Positions 34,301 to 43,489 of a DNA stretch of 64,000 bases are shown here, one piece after another. The DNA is taken from NCBI GenBank assembly GCA_038373865.1, contig JAXGGA010001164.1:102383-166382 (forward strand), read 5' to 3'. Under the pieces are notes generated by a model. That model was not told the DNA's origin, searched no databases, and worked only from the letters and a program-made list of their open reading frames with translations. Made by a program: the position numbers and the translations under genes. Position 1 is the first letter of the stretch; every line of letters starts with the position of its first letter. This stretch comes from Uloborus plumipes (lineage: Eukaryota > Arthropoda > Arachnida > Araneae > Uloboridae).

Positions 34301-37300
34301 TCCGTTTCAAATTTTTATCTCAAACGTTTTTGTATATGTACGTGGAACTTAATTCACGAATAAAAGAGTATATTGCGAACCGATGCGGAATTGCTTTCCA
34401 GAGATTCATGTTACAAATATCGACAATTTTAATAGGAATTTTGTCAAATACCGCCCAGCCGATACCGAATTCAGCATCTTATTTTTTTTCTCCATCTTTG
34501 TTGTATCTTTCTTTGTTAGTTATAAAACACTTTGCGATTGCATCACTCAGTTGTCACCTATTTATGATATTAGTCTGCATTGAAATTAAAATTCATTAGT
34601 CAAAAAAAGAGAAAGAAAAAGTTAAAAGCACATTTGGAACATCGGATTGCAGCTAAGCAAGTATCTGCATGACTACACCTAGTACCAATGGTACGAATGA
34701 GTTCTCAACTTACTGCGTCTCTCTCTCTCTCATATAATTTTTGTCGAGTGGTAGTAAAATAGAAATTTAAGCCCAAAATCTGAATGACTGAAAAAGAAGT
34801 AGAATGAAATGAATATATGACCCATCAAATCTCTTATAAACATTTATTTTTCTAATCATTTGATTTTTTTTAACCATCGGCCATCGGCATCGGCCATCGG
34901 CCGATGGAAGAGTAAAAAAATCGGCCATCGGCCATCGGCCAACTTTGAACAATCGGCCAACAATCGGCATCGGCCCATCGGCCAAAAAATGCCATCGGTC
35001 GAGCCTTAGTGATTATGAGATCGAATATTTAACAAGGGCGAAGTTATGCAGTGTGCACATCAGATTTTTTTTCCTTCATTGAAAAAACACGTCATTTTTT
35101 AAAAACATTTTTTCTTGTTACTGCTCTTTAAGCATGTATTGTAACAAAAATCAATAGAATATAGAATTTGAAATCAAATTTTATTGATCATGTTAGACAG
35201 ATTTCAAGAGAAATGTGGTTGGTAAAATCCTCTTCGAAACATAAGTCTGGTTACTGCCCTAAATTGAACATATCCAAATTTCGTTGAAGGGCCTAAGTAA
35301 TGTGTGCTAACGCCAAGTAAGTAGTTTCCATGCAACTTTCACCAAACATGGTGACAAATACTTATGTTGCCTTACAATTATAGAATGTCGCCAACGGGAA
35401 AATTATTAGTTTCCCATTACGATAGATTCATCACGTCGCCAGTGCAACCCCGTTCCACTTCCTAACGGTGAAAATGCGCTTTGGGTCCCTGCTTGGCGCA
35501 TTTTCAAAAAGTCGCCAACTGGCGCGTTTTTCCTTATTGTCTCGCGGAGTTGAAAGCTCCAAGAGACATTATGCAAAAATGGCGTGTCTATGGCAACAAA
35601 ACCGAAATCCGTGTTTGGCGAGAAAAGGGACCCAAAGCACAGATTAACCTTACTAACACTGTAATGATTTTCATTGATCCCAGTTCAATCGTGTGGACCT
35701 TAAATTACCAGAACTCTAACATGTCAATTCTATAGTTCAATCGTGTGGACCTTAAATTACCAGAACTCTAACACGTCAATTCTATTTAAATGTTTTAGCT
35801 ATTACTAAAATAAAAACCTAGAGAGTCTCGCAATACATGGATTGCATAGGACAAAGAGAAGTTCGTTACTTACTATTTTTTTTTCACACTTTTCCCAAAA
35901 ATAACTTCAAGAAATCACAAATATTTCGCTGTGAGTTAGAATTCAAGCAACTAGCTATCGCATCCACTCAAAAGTGACGAGTTGGGATTTCGTTCACTCT
36001 GTTGTAGAAACCAAGCATTGTTGCAACAGAGAAGAAAGTAACTATTGAAACGATTTGTTGAATTGTTGAAGCAGTACATATGGTCGATCATTGTTGGTAA
36101 TAAAGTATTGTTGCTTTTTTCGTATTTCTAAAATGAAAGATACACAAAACACACATGTAGTTAAAGGCCAGAATACATATCTAATTAAAATATTAGTTAA
36201 ATATCTGTAGGTAACATGAGCAATTGAGGCAAAATAAAAACCAAGAACTGTAGTAATCATTACTGCATCTTTACTCTCGAAGTTTCCACCTGTGTTTTAG
36301 AGACCCATCTCTGATTACTTGCAATATACCGACATCCCAGTTATGTCATCCAGAGACCGCAGTTTTATCCTTTTTATGGACTCATCCGTCTGGAAAAGGC
36401 AATAACTCAGCTGTAGGCAGATGTCCTTTCAGTGAAACTGAAGACATTTGTGTGTAAATTTAATCGAACTGCTAGTTCGCTGACAGTTTCAGCTTCACTG
36501 AAATGACATCTGCCACCAGTTTGGTTATTGTCTATTCCGGATTGATGAGTCCAAATCCGGACGAAACTGCGTTCTCCTTGGATGGCGGAGCTGGGCTGTC
36601 GATACATTGCATGTATTTCTGCCTTAGTTCTGGCTTATGGGCGGTAATTTACTGCTTAAGAGCGCTTTCCCACTTGACGACAGGATAACTGCGACAATCG
36701 GGCGGTAATACTACAACGATTAGTTCGTTATCGTGTCGTCTATCGTATTCGCCATACGATTACAAACGTCGCCGAAAGTTTGGAATAAGCAAACAAATTC
36801 GGGAGATGGGGAGTTACATGCATAATGAAAAATACCTTACTTCCGGTATTTTCGAACTTGAAAATACCGGAATTGAGTAAGAAAATACCGGAAATCCTGT
36901 AAAATACTGGAACACAATCACCCCAGTTAATACTACTATTGCAGTCGGTGAGCAATTATATTTTGATTCAGATTTAACATGTAAATAAGTTATGTCGAAT
37001 AAGCCATCAATTAAAGTTTTGTTGACTAGTTGCAATTTTCTAGCATGATAAAACTGACCTCGGAAATCAAGCATAACTGTTAATAGCGATTTTTTTTTAA
37101 CATAAGCCTACGAAAACACACATAAATTATTTAAAAAAACAGTACTTTTTTCATTTTTGCTCTGATAAAATTACTACAACATTTTCGATTTCTCAAAATT
37201 GACTATTTTTTTTTCTTAAATAAAATAAATAAAAATAATAATAAGGAGTCTTAAATAAAATCTAAGAACTGCAATTTTAGAAAAAATTCAAGACATAAGT

Positions 37301-40300
37301 TCATTTGTCAGACAGTTAACGATATTTAAGGATTTTTTATTTTATTTTATTTATTATCATTATTATTATTATTATTATTATTATTTTTTTTTGAAGCAGG
37401 GACGACATTTGAAAATACGGAGCAAGTAAATTTCTCGAATACACGATAAATTTTAGTTCCTATTACTTTGAAACAGAATTTTTTCCGCTATGACAAACAT
37501 AGCATTTTGTCATATCGACATTACTATTGTCCTTTGACTGATTGGAGGACAAAATCCAGCAAACTTTTCGGGAAAAGTTGCTTGAGGTTATGTAATATTT
37601 TCCTCAGCAACTACATCATCGTGGCCAGGTGAAAACTCTTAATCATTCGGGTTATCCCTTTGTAAACAAACAGGCAAGTATCAAGATGTTCTAGAAAAAC
37701 TTTTAAGTCTTCTCCATGGAAACCGTACGAAAGAAAATAACTCCACTCTTTTACACTGCTGTTGAGTCATTTCATTTATTTTATGTTTCTCGAATTAGGC
37801 TTACGCTTTTATTTATAACCTCATGTCTCAGTTATTTCTCAACGTTTTCTAGCAAATCTATAGTCATACATTAACAAAGCAAAAATGTCTAAGCAAATTC
37901 TGTGCTTTATTGACGTTGCTTTTTCAATAGAATAATAGTTTACGCACAAAGCAATTTTAACCGCTTACATTTAACCATTGTTGCAAAAGTTAAGTGGAGA
38001 AAAAGTCCATAGCGCCATAACTATGACAACCATCAGGGGAAAAGTGGGAAATTAATTTTGCTTTGTGCTGCCAGTTCTCGTTACTTTGGGTATAATAAGG
38101 GATAACTTAGTTGTACCAAAAATTGTGCAAGAGCTTTTGCTAAGGATCAATCTGACACAATACCCCCCCTAGGGTGGTTCACAAACCTATGGTAAAAAAA
38201 AAAGTTTTGTCCTAGAGGTCACGGCGGTGGCTCATTTTTTTACCTTTATCCACCCTAATATACTGCCAAAATTTCAACCTCCTACTTAAATAAAAAGACG
38301 GTGCTCAAAGCTCACATAGTTCTCCAGTTTTTGTCAATTTCAAGCGTTTTTCGGTTGAGCGGCAAAAAAAAAAAAAAAAAAAAAAAAAACCGGGTGTTTT
38401 CCTATCATTCTTGCTGGTTCTTATGTTCAATGATTCCCTGAATCTTGATATGGCCACCCTTTCCCCCATTGCCTCCCACTTTTCGAAAATAGCGCCCCCC
38501 CCACTCCCCTCTTATTTCATTAGATTTCGACAATTTCATAGATATTATTTGGAGGGGAAGGAAGCATTATATTTACCATTAACATTCTTCTATAGGGCTA
38601 GAGAGGTGAAAAGTTCAAAATCATAAAAACTTTTTGCAAGTAGGGAGACTCATGGGGGTATTTTCCCCTTCCCTCCGTAAAATCTTTAACATATCATCGA
38701 CAACTCATTTTTTTCAGCTTCAAAATTTTGCTTATTTTTTTGTGCAACACAATAATATTGGACTGCTTCTATGACTCTCACGTCCAAAAAATTTTTCAAG
38801 CTGTAAAATTTTTTCTAAAACCTTGGAAACATCGCATATTACATATGAGTCGCACCGCAGATTTAATTCAGTAAGGAACCTTTCAGTATTATTTATATTA
38901 ATTCCAGTTATGTTCGAGTGATTACCATGAAGGGCGAAATGTAGATCATATTTGGATTTAGTGGGGAATATCACATAAGAAACAGCAAGAATAGTGTCAT
39001 ATAGATACATTTGAAGTTCATTTTGTGCCAAGCAGTGTTATACTGATATTTTCAAGAAGTTTTTAATAAAAGCCAAAATATTTAAACTTCTTGCTCTGCA
39101 ATTCAACTTTCTATGTATATTTATGTATAGGGTTTTTTTTTTTTTGAGAGAGAGAGAGAGAGACTTAGTATTGAATATTTTATTGCCTCAGCAAGGATAA
39201 GTACTAGATTTTCTTCAACAGCAGGTAAAAAACACTGCTTATTGTCCTCATTATTGAAAAAAATTCTGTTGAATTCTTGAATTATTTGAACATTTTCTTC
39301 AGCAACTTTATTCACCATTATTTATTTTAATTTTTTATTTTAATTCTGTGATTGATATTATATTTGCATTCGTTGGGGCGTAGGACGAAGAATGTTAGAA
39401 AATAATCCCTAATATTCATATTTGAAAAAAATCCAATTGTACTACACTTGCTATATTTCACATCTTTATTTTTATAATAACTTGCTTTTCTTTCAACTAG
39501 AATTTGATACAAAAAACTACGTCAAACTAATTAATTCACCAGAAAGGTGTCACAAGTACTTTAATAAAACTGTCCTAGTTGTTATTAAAATTTCCAGGTC
39601 GTTCATATCTTATAAGGTTTTTTCCAAGTTTAGATATTCCCAGAAGTTTTAATAGCAAATGGAGCATCTATTAAAGTTCAATCTATTTGTTTTACTGTAC
39701 AAAAAGGTGCTAAAACTGTAGGAAGTGTTGTACCTAGGTTTTTCTCTCATGATTAGATTATATGATAAATCTCTTTCTTATATAGAAACATACATATTTT
39801 AAAGCATATAAGAGACTGGATTTTCTCAGCTAGGCTCCCTATTTGACTAATAATAACTCAATTATCTCTTTATAATCAGCCAGAGTGATCATAGATTTAT
39901 CTATTAAGTTATAAAAAGCTTACAGTGTTGAAGTTACAAACTTGTTAAAGTATTTTTTAAGTTCTATGTGCAACATTCTTTTTTTTTTGTTTGTTTGTTT
40001 GTTCAATTCTTTGCCAAACGTTTTTTTGCTTTAAAGTTATTAAAAAGAATAGAACTTGTGAGGCATATGATGGCCAAAGTAAGCATGAAGTAAATATCTT
40101 TGCCGAAATTTCAGATTAGTTCTATGCCAGACTAGCTACAATAGTTATTTTGTGCAATTAGGTTTTATAATTTAATTCATTCTTCTTGTGATACTGTTAG
40201 CACTATTAGTTGAAAACTTTAAATCTTGCAATTTTTTCTCTGCATCCCACTACTTTAAAAACATAAAAAACATTTTGCACAGCTCTTCCACAACTTTATT

Positions 40301-43211
40301 TTGGCAAGGGTAAGTTTTGAAAATCATAGCACAATATGTAGACGAGTAGTACTGCAATCTACATTGTATGCTGCGATCTACTAAATAATCGATTGTATCA
40401 AAGGTGTTGCTATATGTATTCAAACGATTAAGAAACTTTCCAATTGTTTGAACTAATATTTATGAGTTGGAAAATGATAATAATTGAAAAAAAAATCTCT
40501 TCCAAGAAAATGGTTTCTTTAGTTAGAAAAACTCAAAAATTGTGAAAATTACGAAAAAGCGTAAAAATTAAGGGTATTTGAGCACCATCTTTCATTAAGA
40601 GTAGAGAGCTGAAATTTTAGGGGAGTGATATTATACATAAATGTAAAAAAAGTAGGGTGCGCCTTGGTCCGTAGAAAAAAAAATTTTTTTTGAACCACCC
40701 TAACCCCCCCCTCCCCGAAAAAAAAACAGAACTAACGTTTCACCAGAATAAACTTGAAATCGCATGCACCGCCAATCAAAAAATTACCATAACTCCACGC
40801 TGAATATTTTGTTACTATTTTTAAAATTTTATTTAGTTTTTAACTGAGTTCATGAAAAATAAAACTTATTTTTATGTTTCAGTGTTGGAAAAATTTTGAA
40901 ATGACGTACACGAAATTTACAAATGAGGTAAGATTGATTTATAATTTTGTGACTTTACAAATCGAGTATTTATGTATTAATGCTGCCACATTAGTAAATA
41001 TTGCTGATTTTTTAAAATGTGTCATATTTTGAGCCAATTCTGGTTATCACAACAACACTAACAAGGAAACCATACAATAATGCAAAAATGAAGTTTTTTT
41101 TTATACGTGTAGCAATCGAAAAAACATTGTAAGAAATGTTTCTGGACACACAAATTAACCCTCGTGTCTTCATTACCGAAATATGAAATCTTAAAGTCTA
41201 CCAAAATTTTAAGAAAAGTCCCCAAGTTTAGCGTAAGTTTCAATGAGGACTGCCACATGCCGTTCCCCTACCAAAGTAATATAATGAGATATCAAGAACA
41301 TTCTTTTCAATCTTGACGCTGACAAGATTTATGCAATCTTGATATTGCAAGACGAAATCAATATTGATATGACAAGATGTATGCAAGATTGCATAAAGAT
41401 TGTTATAACAATCTTTCTGCAATCTTGATATTGCAAGACGAACTCAATATTGATATGTCAGGATGTATGTAAGATTGCATATAACAATCTTGTTATAACA
41501 ATCTTTATGCAAAATTAAATACGCAATCTTGACGCCGTCAATACGATATCAAGATCCGTCAAGATTGTTGCAAGAAGTTTTACTTGTAGGGTATATATTT
41601 TTTTGATTTATTTCATCATGACATGAGTAAAAAATTTTAAACTTTTCAAATTGCTTTTTGCAATGACGAATTGCGATAAGTGAGAATGAATACGTGTGCT
41701 CCTTTGCCATCATGTTTTGCATGGTGGCGTAGCAAGATTGTCGCAGACTCAGTCTTGCTTTAAGGGTCGGTGAACAAGTCAGGATTGGTTGAGCACCGTA
41801 TCAAGAGACGCTGGCAGAGTGCCAATCTGAAAGAGGGACTGCTCGATATTTGAGGTTCAAAAAGAAAACCCATAGCAATTTGGCATAGCTCAAAAAAAGT
41901 AAAATGCATATTTGGAATAAAATAACTTGGTTTGCAATGGGAGAAATATTGCAGTTGGCGGTCATGGAAAAAGAATACATAAACGCACGAGTTTCAAACT
42001 CAAGAGTACATGCAATATAACGATTTGTTCATTACTTCTTCTTTAATGCGAAAAAGTAATTTATTCTGCTTTAATAACCTCTAGTTTTAACCATTAATAC
42101 CATGCAGTATTATATCATATTGTGGTGAAATCATGTAAGGTTTAGTAGTTAGCAGAGGCCTAAAAATTTGAAAAACATTTTCTACCACCACATTCGAAGT
42201 AATTTAGTACATAACAATTCTATACTTTAAAGTTGATTAATTTTCTATAGGGGTTCTTTGAATACATTTTAAAGAAACCTCATGTGAACTTCTTTTTACA
42301 TTAAAAAAAAAATGTGTGTGTGTGGCACTTTTCACTTTTCGGTATTTCTCTTAAAACTTTTTCTGTATCCGCCCATACCTTTTACTAGCAACACGAAAAT
42401 CTTCAAATATGCACTACAGCAGTAACTAAAAGTACATAATGCTTTTATAGTGAATCTCACAAAACAGATAATCTATTTCGGAAAAACATAGGCTCAATTT
42501 CAAAAACTGGTAAATTGAACTAAGAAGGCAGCGCCCATTAGAGAGTGACATGAATTAATTTTAACCGTTATTATGCATTAAAACTATTTTTTTTAAATTA
42601 AATTGCAGACTCAACTGGCTGTGAAGCAAGAAACTATTGAAGAGATGTGCTTAGTATGTATATTATCTATTTTTGTACATTTCAAAATTAGATACGTAGT
42701 TCATTTAATGGTGTGATCTTGATATTTTTCTTATTTTATGTGATTATATTTTCGTATTATTACGTGAAAGAAGCACAAACTAGGTAATTGCATACTATCT
42801 AGACTCTCAGGGTGTTATTTGGTTGTTGCTTTAAGAGATGGTTTTGCACTAGTGATTTTCGAAGATTGAGGACATTGATTTTAAAACAAACGTCTTTTTG
42901 TGCAACAATGTTGAATGATACCAATTATCAAATGCTTCAAGCACTCCTCAATAATTTTCACTGAACTAAACATACATTGATTTGAAAGAGTAAAAGTAAA
43001 AGCAAAGTACATTCATGGCGATCAAATCAAATTAGTAAATTAATGTGAAGAATGATTTCAAAATAATAATTTTTTTTTCAAGCAATTCACTGGATTATTA
43101 ATTAATATTATAACTAATTTTCATATCTATTTTTCTCCTAATTTACAGTGCATGGCAGAAGGAGTGAGTCAAGGAATTCTAACAAATGAAGCAGTAGCCA
43201 TTATCATTTGA
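22285..43211 (+). CDS. Five-exon gene for a 91-residue secreted cysteine protein, unknown family
   Basis: Joining 22285-22348, 27621-27679, 40883-40927, 42609-42653 and 43149-43211 gives one open frame of 91 codons ending in TGA. Every junction has GT...AG. The phases agree: intron 1 is phase 1, introns 2-4 phase 0. Residues 1 to about 24 form a clear signal peptide (short basic start, then a Leu/Val-rich core, then a small residue). The mature chain is acidic at its start and has Cys 32, 42, 70 and 72 (C-X9-C-X27-C-X-C), enough for two disulfides. N55-E-T57 is an N-glycosylation sequon formed only by joining exons 3 and 4, which supports the model. There is no membrane anchor. I do not recognise the family; a small helical haemolymph, venom or gland protein is possible. 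Extra phase-0 exons in the 13-kb intron cannot be excluded. Confidence 0.68.
22541..23276. mobile_element. hAT-type MITE with TAGGGATGCACCGAT ends, 736 bp (in intron 1)
   Basis: A perfect 8-bp duplication GTTCAAAT (22533-22540, 23277-23284) flanks TIR TAGGGATGCACCGAT and its mirror ATCGGTGCATCCCTA. CCGATTAATCGG palindromes crowd both ends. The body aligns, in reverse, with the outer shell of 57207-63112, which carries a 5.1-kb insertion this copy lacks. Confidence 0.88.
23292..23579 (-). mobile_element. tRNA-derived SINE
   Basis: On the minus strand the 5' end resembles a tRNA: TAGCGGTCAGAG fits an A box and GAGTTCGAATCCC fits a B box about 35 bases on. A unique body follows, and the 3' end is CAGCTAGGCTGACACAAG-like sequence with (CAA)n, read as (TTG)n on the plus strand at 23296-23310. 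A rough flanking match (ACTGTATCCTT and ACTGGTGTCCTT) may be its target duplication. It lies in intron 1 against the gene's direction. Confidence 0.65.
23643..24274. mobile_element. hAT-type MITE with CAGGxTCGGATTC / GGATCCGCCCTTG ends
   Basis: A perfect 8-bp duplication GCGTTAAG (23635-23642, 24275-24282). The ends are hAT-like (CAAGGGCGGATCCAGC on the complement of the right end). G and C runs lie inside both ends. A TA MITE is nested at 23829-24056. A second copy, without that MITE, runs to the window edge at 63709-64000. Confidence 0.85.
23829..24056. mobile_element. 228-bp TA MITE, copy 2
   Basis: Same length and same palindromic layout as 3077-3304. Ends CCGTAAAGTCGGGTTACTTG; TA on both sides (23827-23828, 24057-24058). 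The related hAT copy at 63785 keeps the single TA with no insert, giving a clean empty site. Confidence 0.9.
24524..24661. repeat. 138-bp near-perfect palindrome (foldback MITE)
   Basis: Arms of about 60 bases pair across a loop near GATTGTCGAATACATC: CAGAACCAGACTAA against TTAGTCTGGTTCTG, then CATTTTCGTCATTTTTC against GAAAAATGACGAAAATG, then TAGAGGGGAAAAACGAT against its complement. Single-arm relatives occur at 7950 and 12985. Confidence 0.8.
24662..25049. other. Non-coding; lone hAT-like end at 24788
   Basis: CAGTGGTTCTCCAACAATTC at 24783-24802 resembles the classic CAGTGGTTCTCAACC hAT end. No matching right end was found. Confidence 0.4.
25050..27434. mobile_element. Tigger/pogo-like copy B, interrupted by a 1.8-kb insertion
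   Basis: TA-flanked (25048-25049, 27435-27436). Ends CAATGAACTCTCAC and GTGAGAGTTCACTG match copy A at 2478-4907 in the opposite orientation. Without the insertion at 25562-27378 the copy is about 560 bp. It lacks the 1.9-kb insertion found in copy A, so each copy serves as the empty site for the other. Confidence 0.78.
25562..27378. mobile_element. 1.8-kb element with 41-bp perfect TIRs and 7-bp duplication, nested in Tigger copy B
   Basis: The left TIR (25562-25602, starting CAAGGCTACACTAGATAGCG) and the right TIR (27338-27378) are identical complements over 41 bases. CTTATGC flanks both sides (25555-25561, 27379-27385). If hAT, the duplication would be 8 bp with one mismatch. The superfamily is not settled: TIR starting CAAGG and 7-8 bp fit hAT or possibly P/Merlin-like elements. 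The interior has short minus-strand frames with no conserved motif, so it looks non-autonomous. Perfect TIRs suggest a fairly young insertion. Confidence 0.8.
27621..27679 (+). CDS. Exon 2: end of signal peptide and acidic N-terminus
   Basis: Acceptor CGCTCATTTTCAG and donor CAA/GTAAGT. With the one base from exon 1 it encodes YGQTEESDENCLPEWSNVHQ (residues 22-41), including Cys 32. GC content is higher than the surroundings. Confidence 0.72.
27930..28146. repeat. Inverted repeat of ~62 bp with a ~95-bp loop
   Basis: TATAGCTTGACCACGAGGAG at 27930 mirrors CTCTTCGTGATCAAGGTATA ending 28146, continuing through GTTTCC/GGAAAC and AATGAAG. Probably a small foldback element in intron 2. Confidence 0.65.
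28212..28454. mobile_element. Possible MITE with GCTGTCCAxAAATGATGT ends
   Basis: GCTGTCCACAAATGATGTCA at 28212 is mirrored by ACATCATTATGGACAGC ending 28454. The interior is C-rich. No clear target duplication. Confidence 0.5.
28561..29490 (+). repeat. Tandem triplication of a ~350-bp unit, third copy with internal deletion
   Basis: The landmark GGGTTAAATTC-CACGGAAG occurs at about 28619, 28972 and 29317, and TGTGGAATGTCTTT with CAGTTCTTATCTCAGCAGAT follows each. Units 2 and 3 are closer to each other than to unit 1. Unit 3 jumps from CAGATTACTT straight to CTTACATCATTCT; in units 1 and 2 the same CAGATTACTT occurs at both ends of the missing part, which implies a deletion between short direct repeats. 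Confidence 0.85.
29491..30252. other. Intron 2 sequence, nothing recognised
   Basis: No terminal repeat, tandem repeat or convincing coding exon seen. Confidence 0.4.
30253..30532 (-). CDS. Candidate exon of an unrecognised gene, minus strand, inside intron 2
   Basis: On the minus strand a pyrimidine-rich acceptor (TTTGTTTCTCTTAG) ends at 30533. An ATG follows at 30506, an open frame of 84 codons runs on, and a donor (AACAG/GTACAC) sits at 30252. The residues are non-repetitive and charged, with a Trp/Phe-rich patch (EPVWFFKDGPDFEVPFFELC) and a basic stretch near the end (EKEWKRKQRK). The base composition is richer in GC than the surroundings. It may be a first coding exon after a 5' leader exon. 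I found no partner exon and do not recognise the protein. It could equally be a relic. Confidence 0.35.
32410..33010 (+). repeat. Tandem repeat, ~145-bp unit, four copies
   Basis: TAATAACTTTTGA-TGAA, GATTTGAACAAACTTTTTTT, CATTCCCATATTT and TTGAACCGTTCAAACAACCT recur at steps of about 147, 150 and 139 bases, with divergence among copies. Confidence 0.8.
33140..33535 (+). repeat. GACTCC-rich degenerate repeat
   Basis: CGACTCCGACTCC-like runs alternate with GGCAGAAATGCAGGCT-like blocks at about 33190, 33310 and 33480. Degenerate minisatellite. Confidence 0.7.
35017..35473. other. Intron 2 sequence, nothing recognised
   Basis: AT-rich, no supported feature. Confidence 0.4.
35474..35638. repeat. 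Short inverted-repeat element with TTTGGGTCCC ends
   Basis: TTTGGGTCCCTGCTTGGCGC near 35478 is mirrored by GGACCCAAAGC ending about 35638, with a GGCGCGTTTTT / AAAATGGCG pair inside. It may be a small MITE; no clear duplication. Confidence 0.4.
35683..35786 (+). repeat. Two 52-bp direct repeats, head to tail
   Basis: GTTCAATCGTGTGGACCTTA through GTCAATTCTAT is repeated at 35683 and 35735 with about one substitution, so a recent tandem duplication. Confidence 0.9.
35787..36329. other. Intron 2 sequence, nothing recognised
   Basis: No repeat boundary or exon supported. Confidence 0.4.
36350..36393 (-). pseudogene. Mutated hammerhead ribozyme, left arm
   Basis: Minus strand: stem I CCAGA, core CGGATGA (consensus CTGATGA), stem II GTCC...GGAT, then AAAAC where GAAAC is expected, TGCG, GTC, stem I TCTGG. 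Two core bases are changed, so it should be inactive. Confidence 0.6.
36536..36577 (+). pseudogene. Mutated hammerhead ribozyme, right arm
   Basis: TCCGGA, then TTGATGA (one change from CTGATGA), stem II GTCC-AAATCC-GGAC intact, CGAAAC intact, TGCG, then TTC where GTC is expected, and only partial stem I. Likely weak or inactive. Confidence 0.62.
36661..38161. other. Intron 2 sequence; ATT microsatellite
   Basis: An (ATT)n tract at about 37345-37387. Three short CGGAATTG/AATACCGGA units near 36840-36900. Otherwise nothing recognised. Confidence 0.4.
38170..40702. mobile_element. 2.5-kb element with TAGGGTGGTTC ends and 8-bp duplication (hAT-type)
   Basis: ACCCCCCC flanks both sides (38162-38169, 40703-40710). 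TIR TAGGGTGGTTCACAAA mirrors TTTGAACCACCCTA. The inverted match resumes further in (TTTCAACCTCCTACT...GGTGCTCAAA against TTTGAGCACCATC...AGCTGAAATTT). The low-complexity duplication is weaker evidence than usual. Minus-strand frames at 38732-39031 and 39121-39318 could be worn transposase pieces, but no motif is recognised. It ends 180 bases before exon 3. Confidence 0.6.
40883..40927 (+). CDS. Exon 3: CWKNFEMTYTKFTNE
   Basis: Acceptor TTTTTATGTTTCAG and donor GAG/GTAAGA. It encodes residues 42-56, begins with Cys 42 and ends within the N55-E-T57 sequon. Phase 0 on both sides, 45 nt. Confidence 0.7.
41266..41591. mobile_element. MITE-like block of CAATCTTGATATTGCAAGA units (intron 3)
   Basis: Ends CCCTACCAAAGTAA and TTACTTGTAGGG are rough inverted repeats. 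Inside, CAATCTTG and CAAGATTG occur many times in both orientations, making a multi-hairpin sequence. No clear duplication. Confidence 0.5.
42609..42653 (+). CDS. Exon 4: TQLAVKQETIEEMCL
   Basis: Acceptor AAATTAAATTGCAG and donor TTA/GTATGT. It encodes residues 57-71 with Cys 70. Phase 0 on both sides, 45 nt, the same length as exon 3. Confidence 0.7.
43149..43211 (+). CDS. Exon 5: C-terminal 20 residues and stop
   Basis: Acceptor CTCCTAATTTACAG, then Cys 72 and a hydrophobic C-terminus (AVAIII) before TGA at 43209-43211. Confidence 0.7.
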   Translation, partial: CMAEGVSQGILTNEAVAIII

Positions 43212-43382
43212 AAAGTTACCTCCTGTATTTAAATGATTATTGTGAAATTCATTTTGTTTGTGTTTGTGGTAGTGTGCTATAAACAGTATGTCAAATAACT
43301 AAATAACTAATAGATAATGTTCATATTTATCTGAAAATGTATATGTAGAGATAAGTTGAGCATGAATGCAATGTCAAATCTA

Positions 43383-43388
43383 AATAAA
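43383..43388 (+). terminator. Polyadenylation signal AATAAA
   Basis: AATAAA lies 172 bases after the stop codon, in an AT-rich 3' region. Cleavage would be expected near 43400-43420. Confidence 0.6.
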
Positions 43389-43489
43389 ATATAACAAAAC
43401 ATGTTTAGCTCATTGATATCATTTTGTGTGTTCGATAGCTACACATATTTTTTGAAAATAAGAGAATATAGAAAAAGGTAACTTGCACA

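Larger units (their letters stand above)
31018..35008. mobile_element. hAT-type element, 4.0 kb, TAAGGCTCGACCGATGCATC ends
   Basis: A perfect 8-bp duplication GTGATTAT (31010-31017, 35009-35016). TIR TAAGGCTCGACCGATG mirrors CATCGGTCGAGCCTTA. Both ends carry many CATCGGCC/GGCCGATG units (31030-31170 and 34876-34998), a subterminal array. The middle contains two tandem-repeat tracts (32410-33010, 33140-33535). A 176-codon frame at 31112-31642 starts inside the CATCGGCC array and has no transposase motif. Confidence 0.82.
36330..36660. mobile_element. Decayed inverted-repeat element with two mutated hammerheads (in intron 2)
   Basis: Arms 36330-36444 and 36483-36600 are inverted copies: GGCAGATGTCCTTTCAGTGA on the left mirrors TCACTGAAATGACATCTGCC on the right. 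Each arm holds a recognisable but mutated hammerhead. The segment after the right arm (CTGCCTTAG...GCTTATGGGCGGTAATTTACTGCTT) aligns with the tail of 19706-19740 (CTGCCTGAG...GCTTAGAGGCGGTTACTCACTGCTT), so both belong to one superfamily although their ribozyme sequences differ. Confidence 0.6.

Noticed and set aside
41300..41590. CRISPR-like regular repeats (CAATCTTGATATTGCAAGA)
   Set aside because: The units occur in both orientations with irregular spacing, in animal DNA; it is a palindromic MITE-like block.
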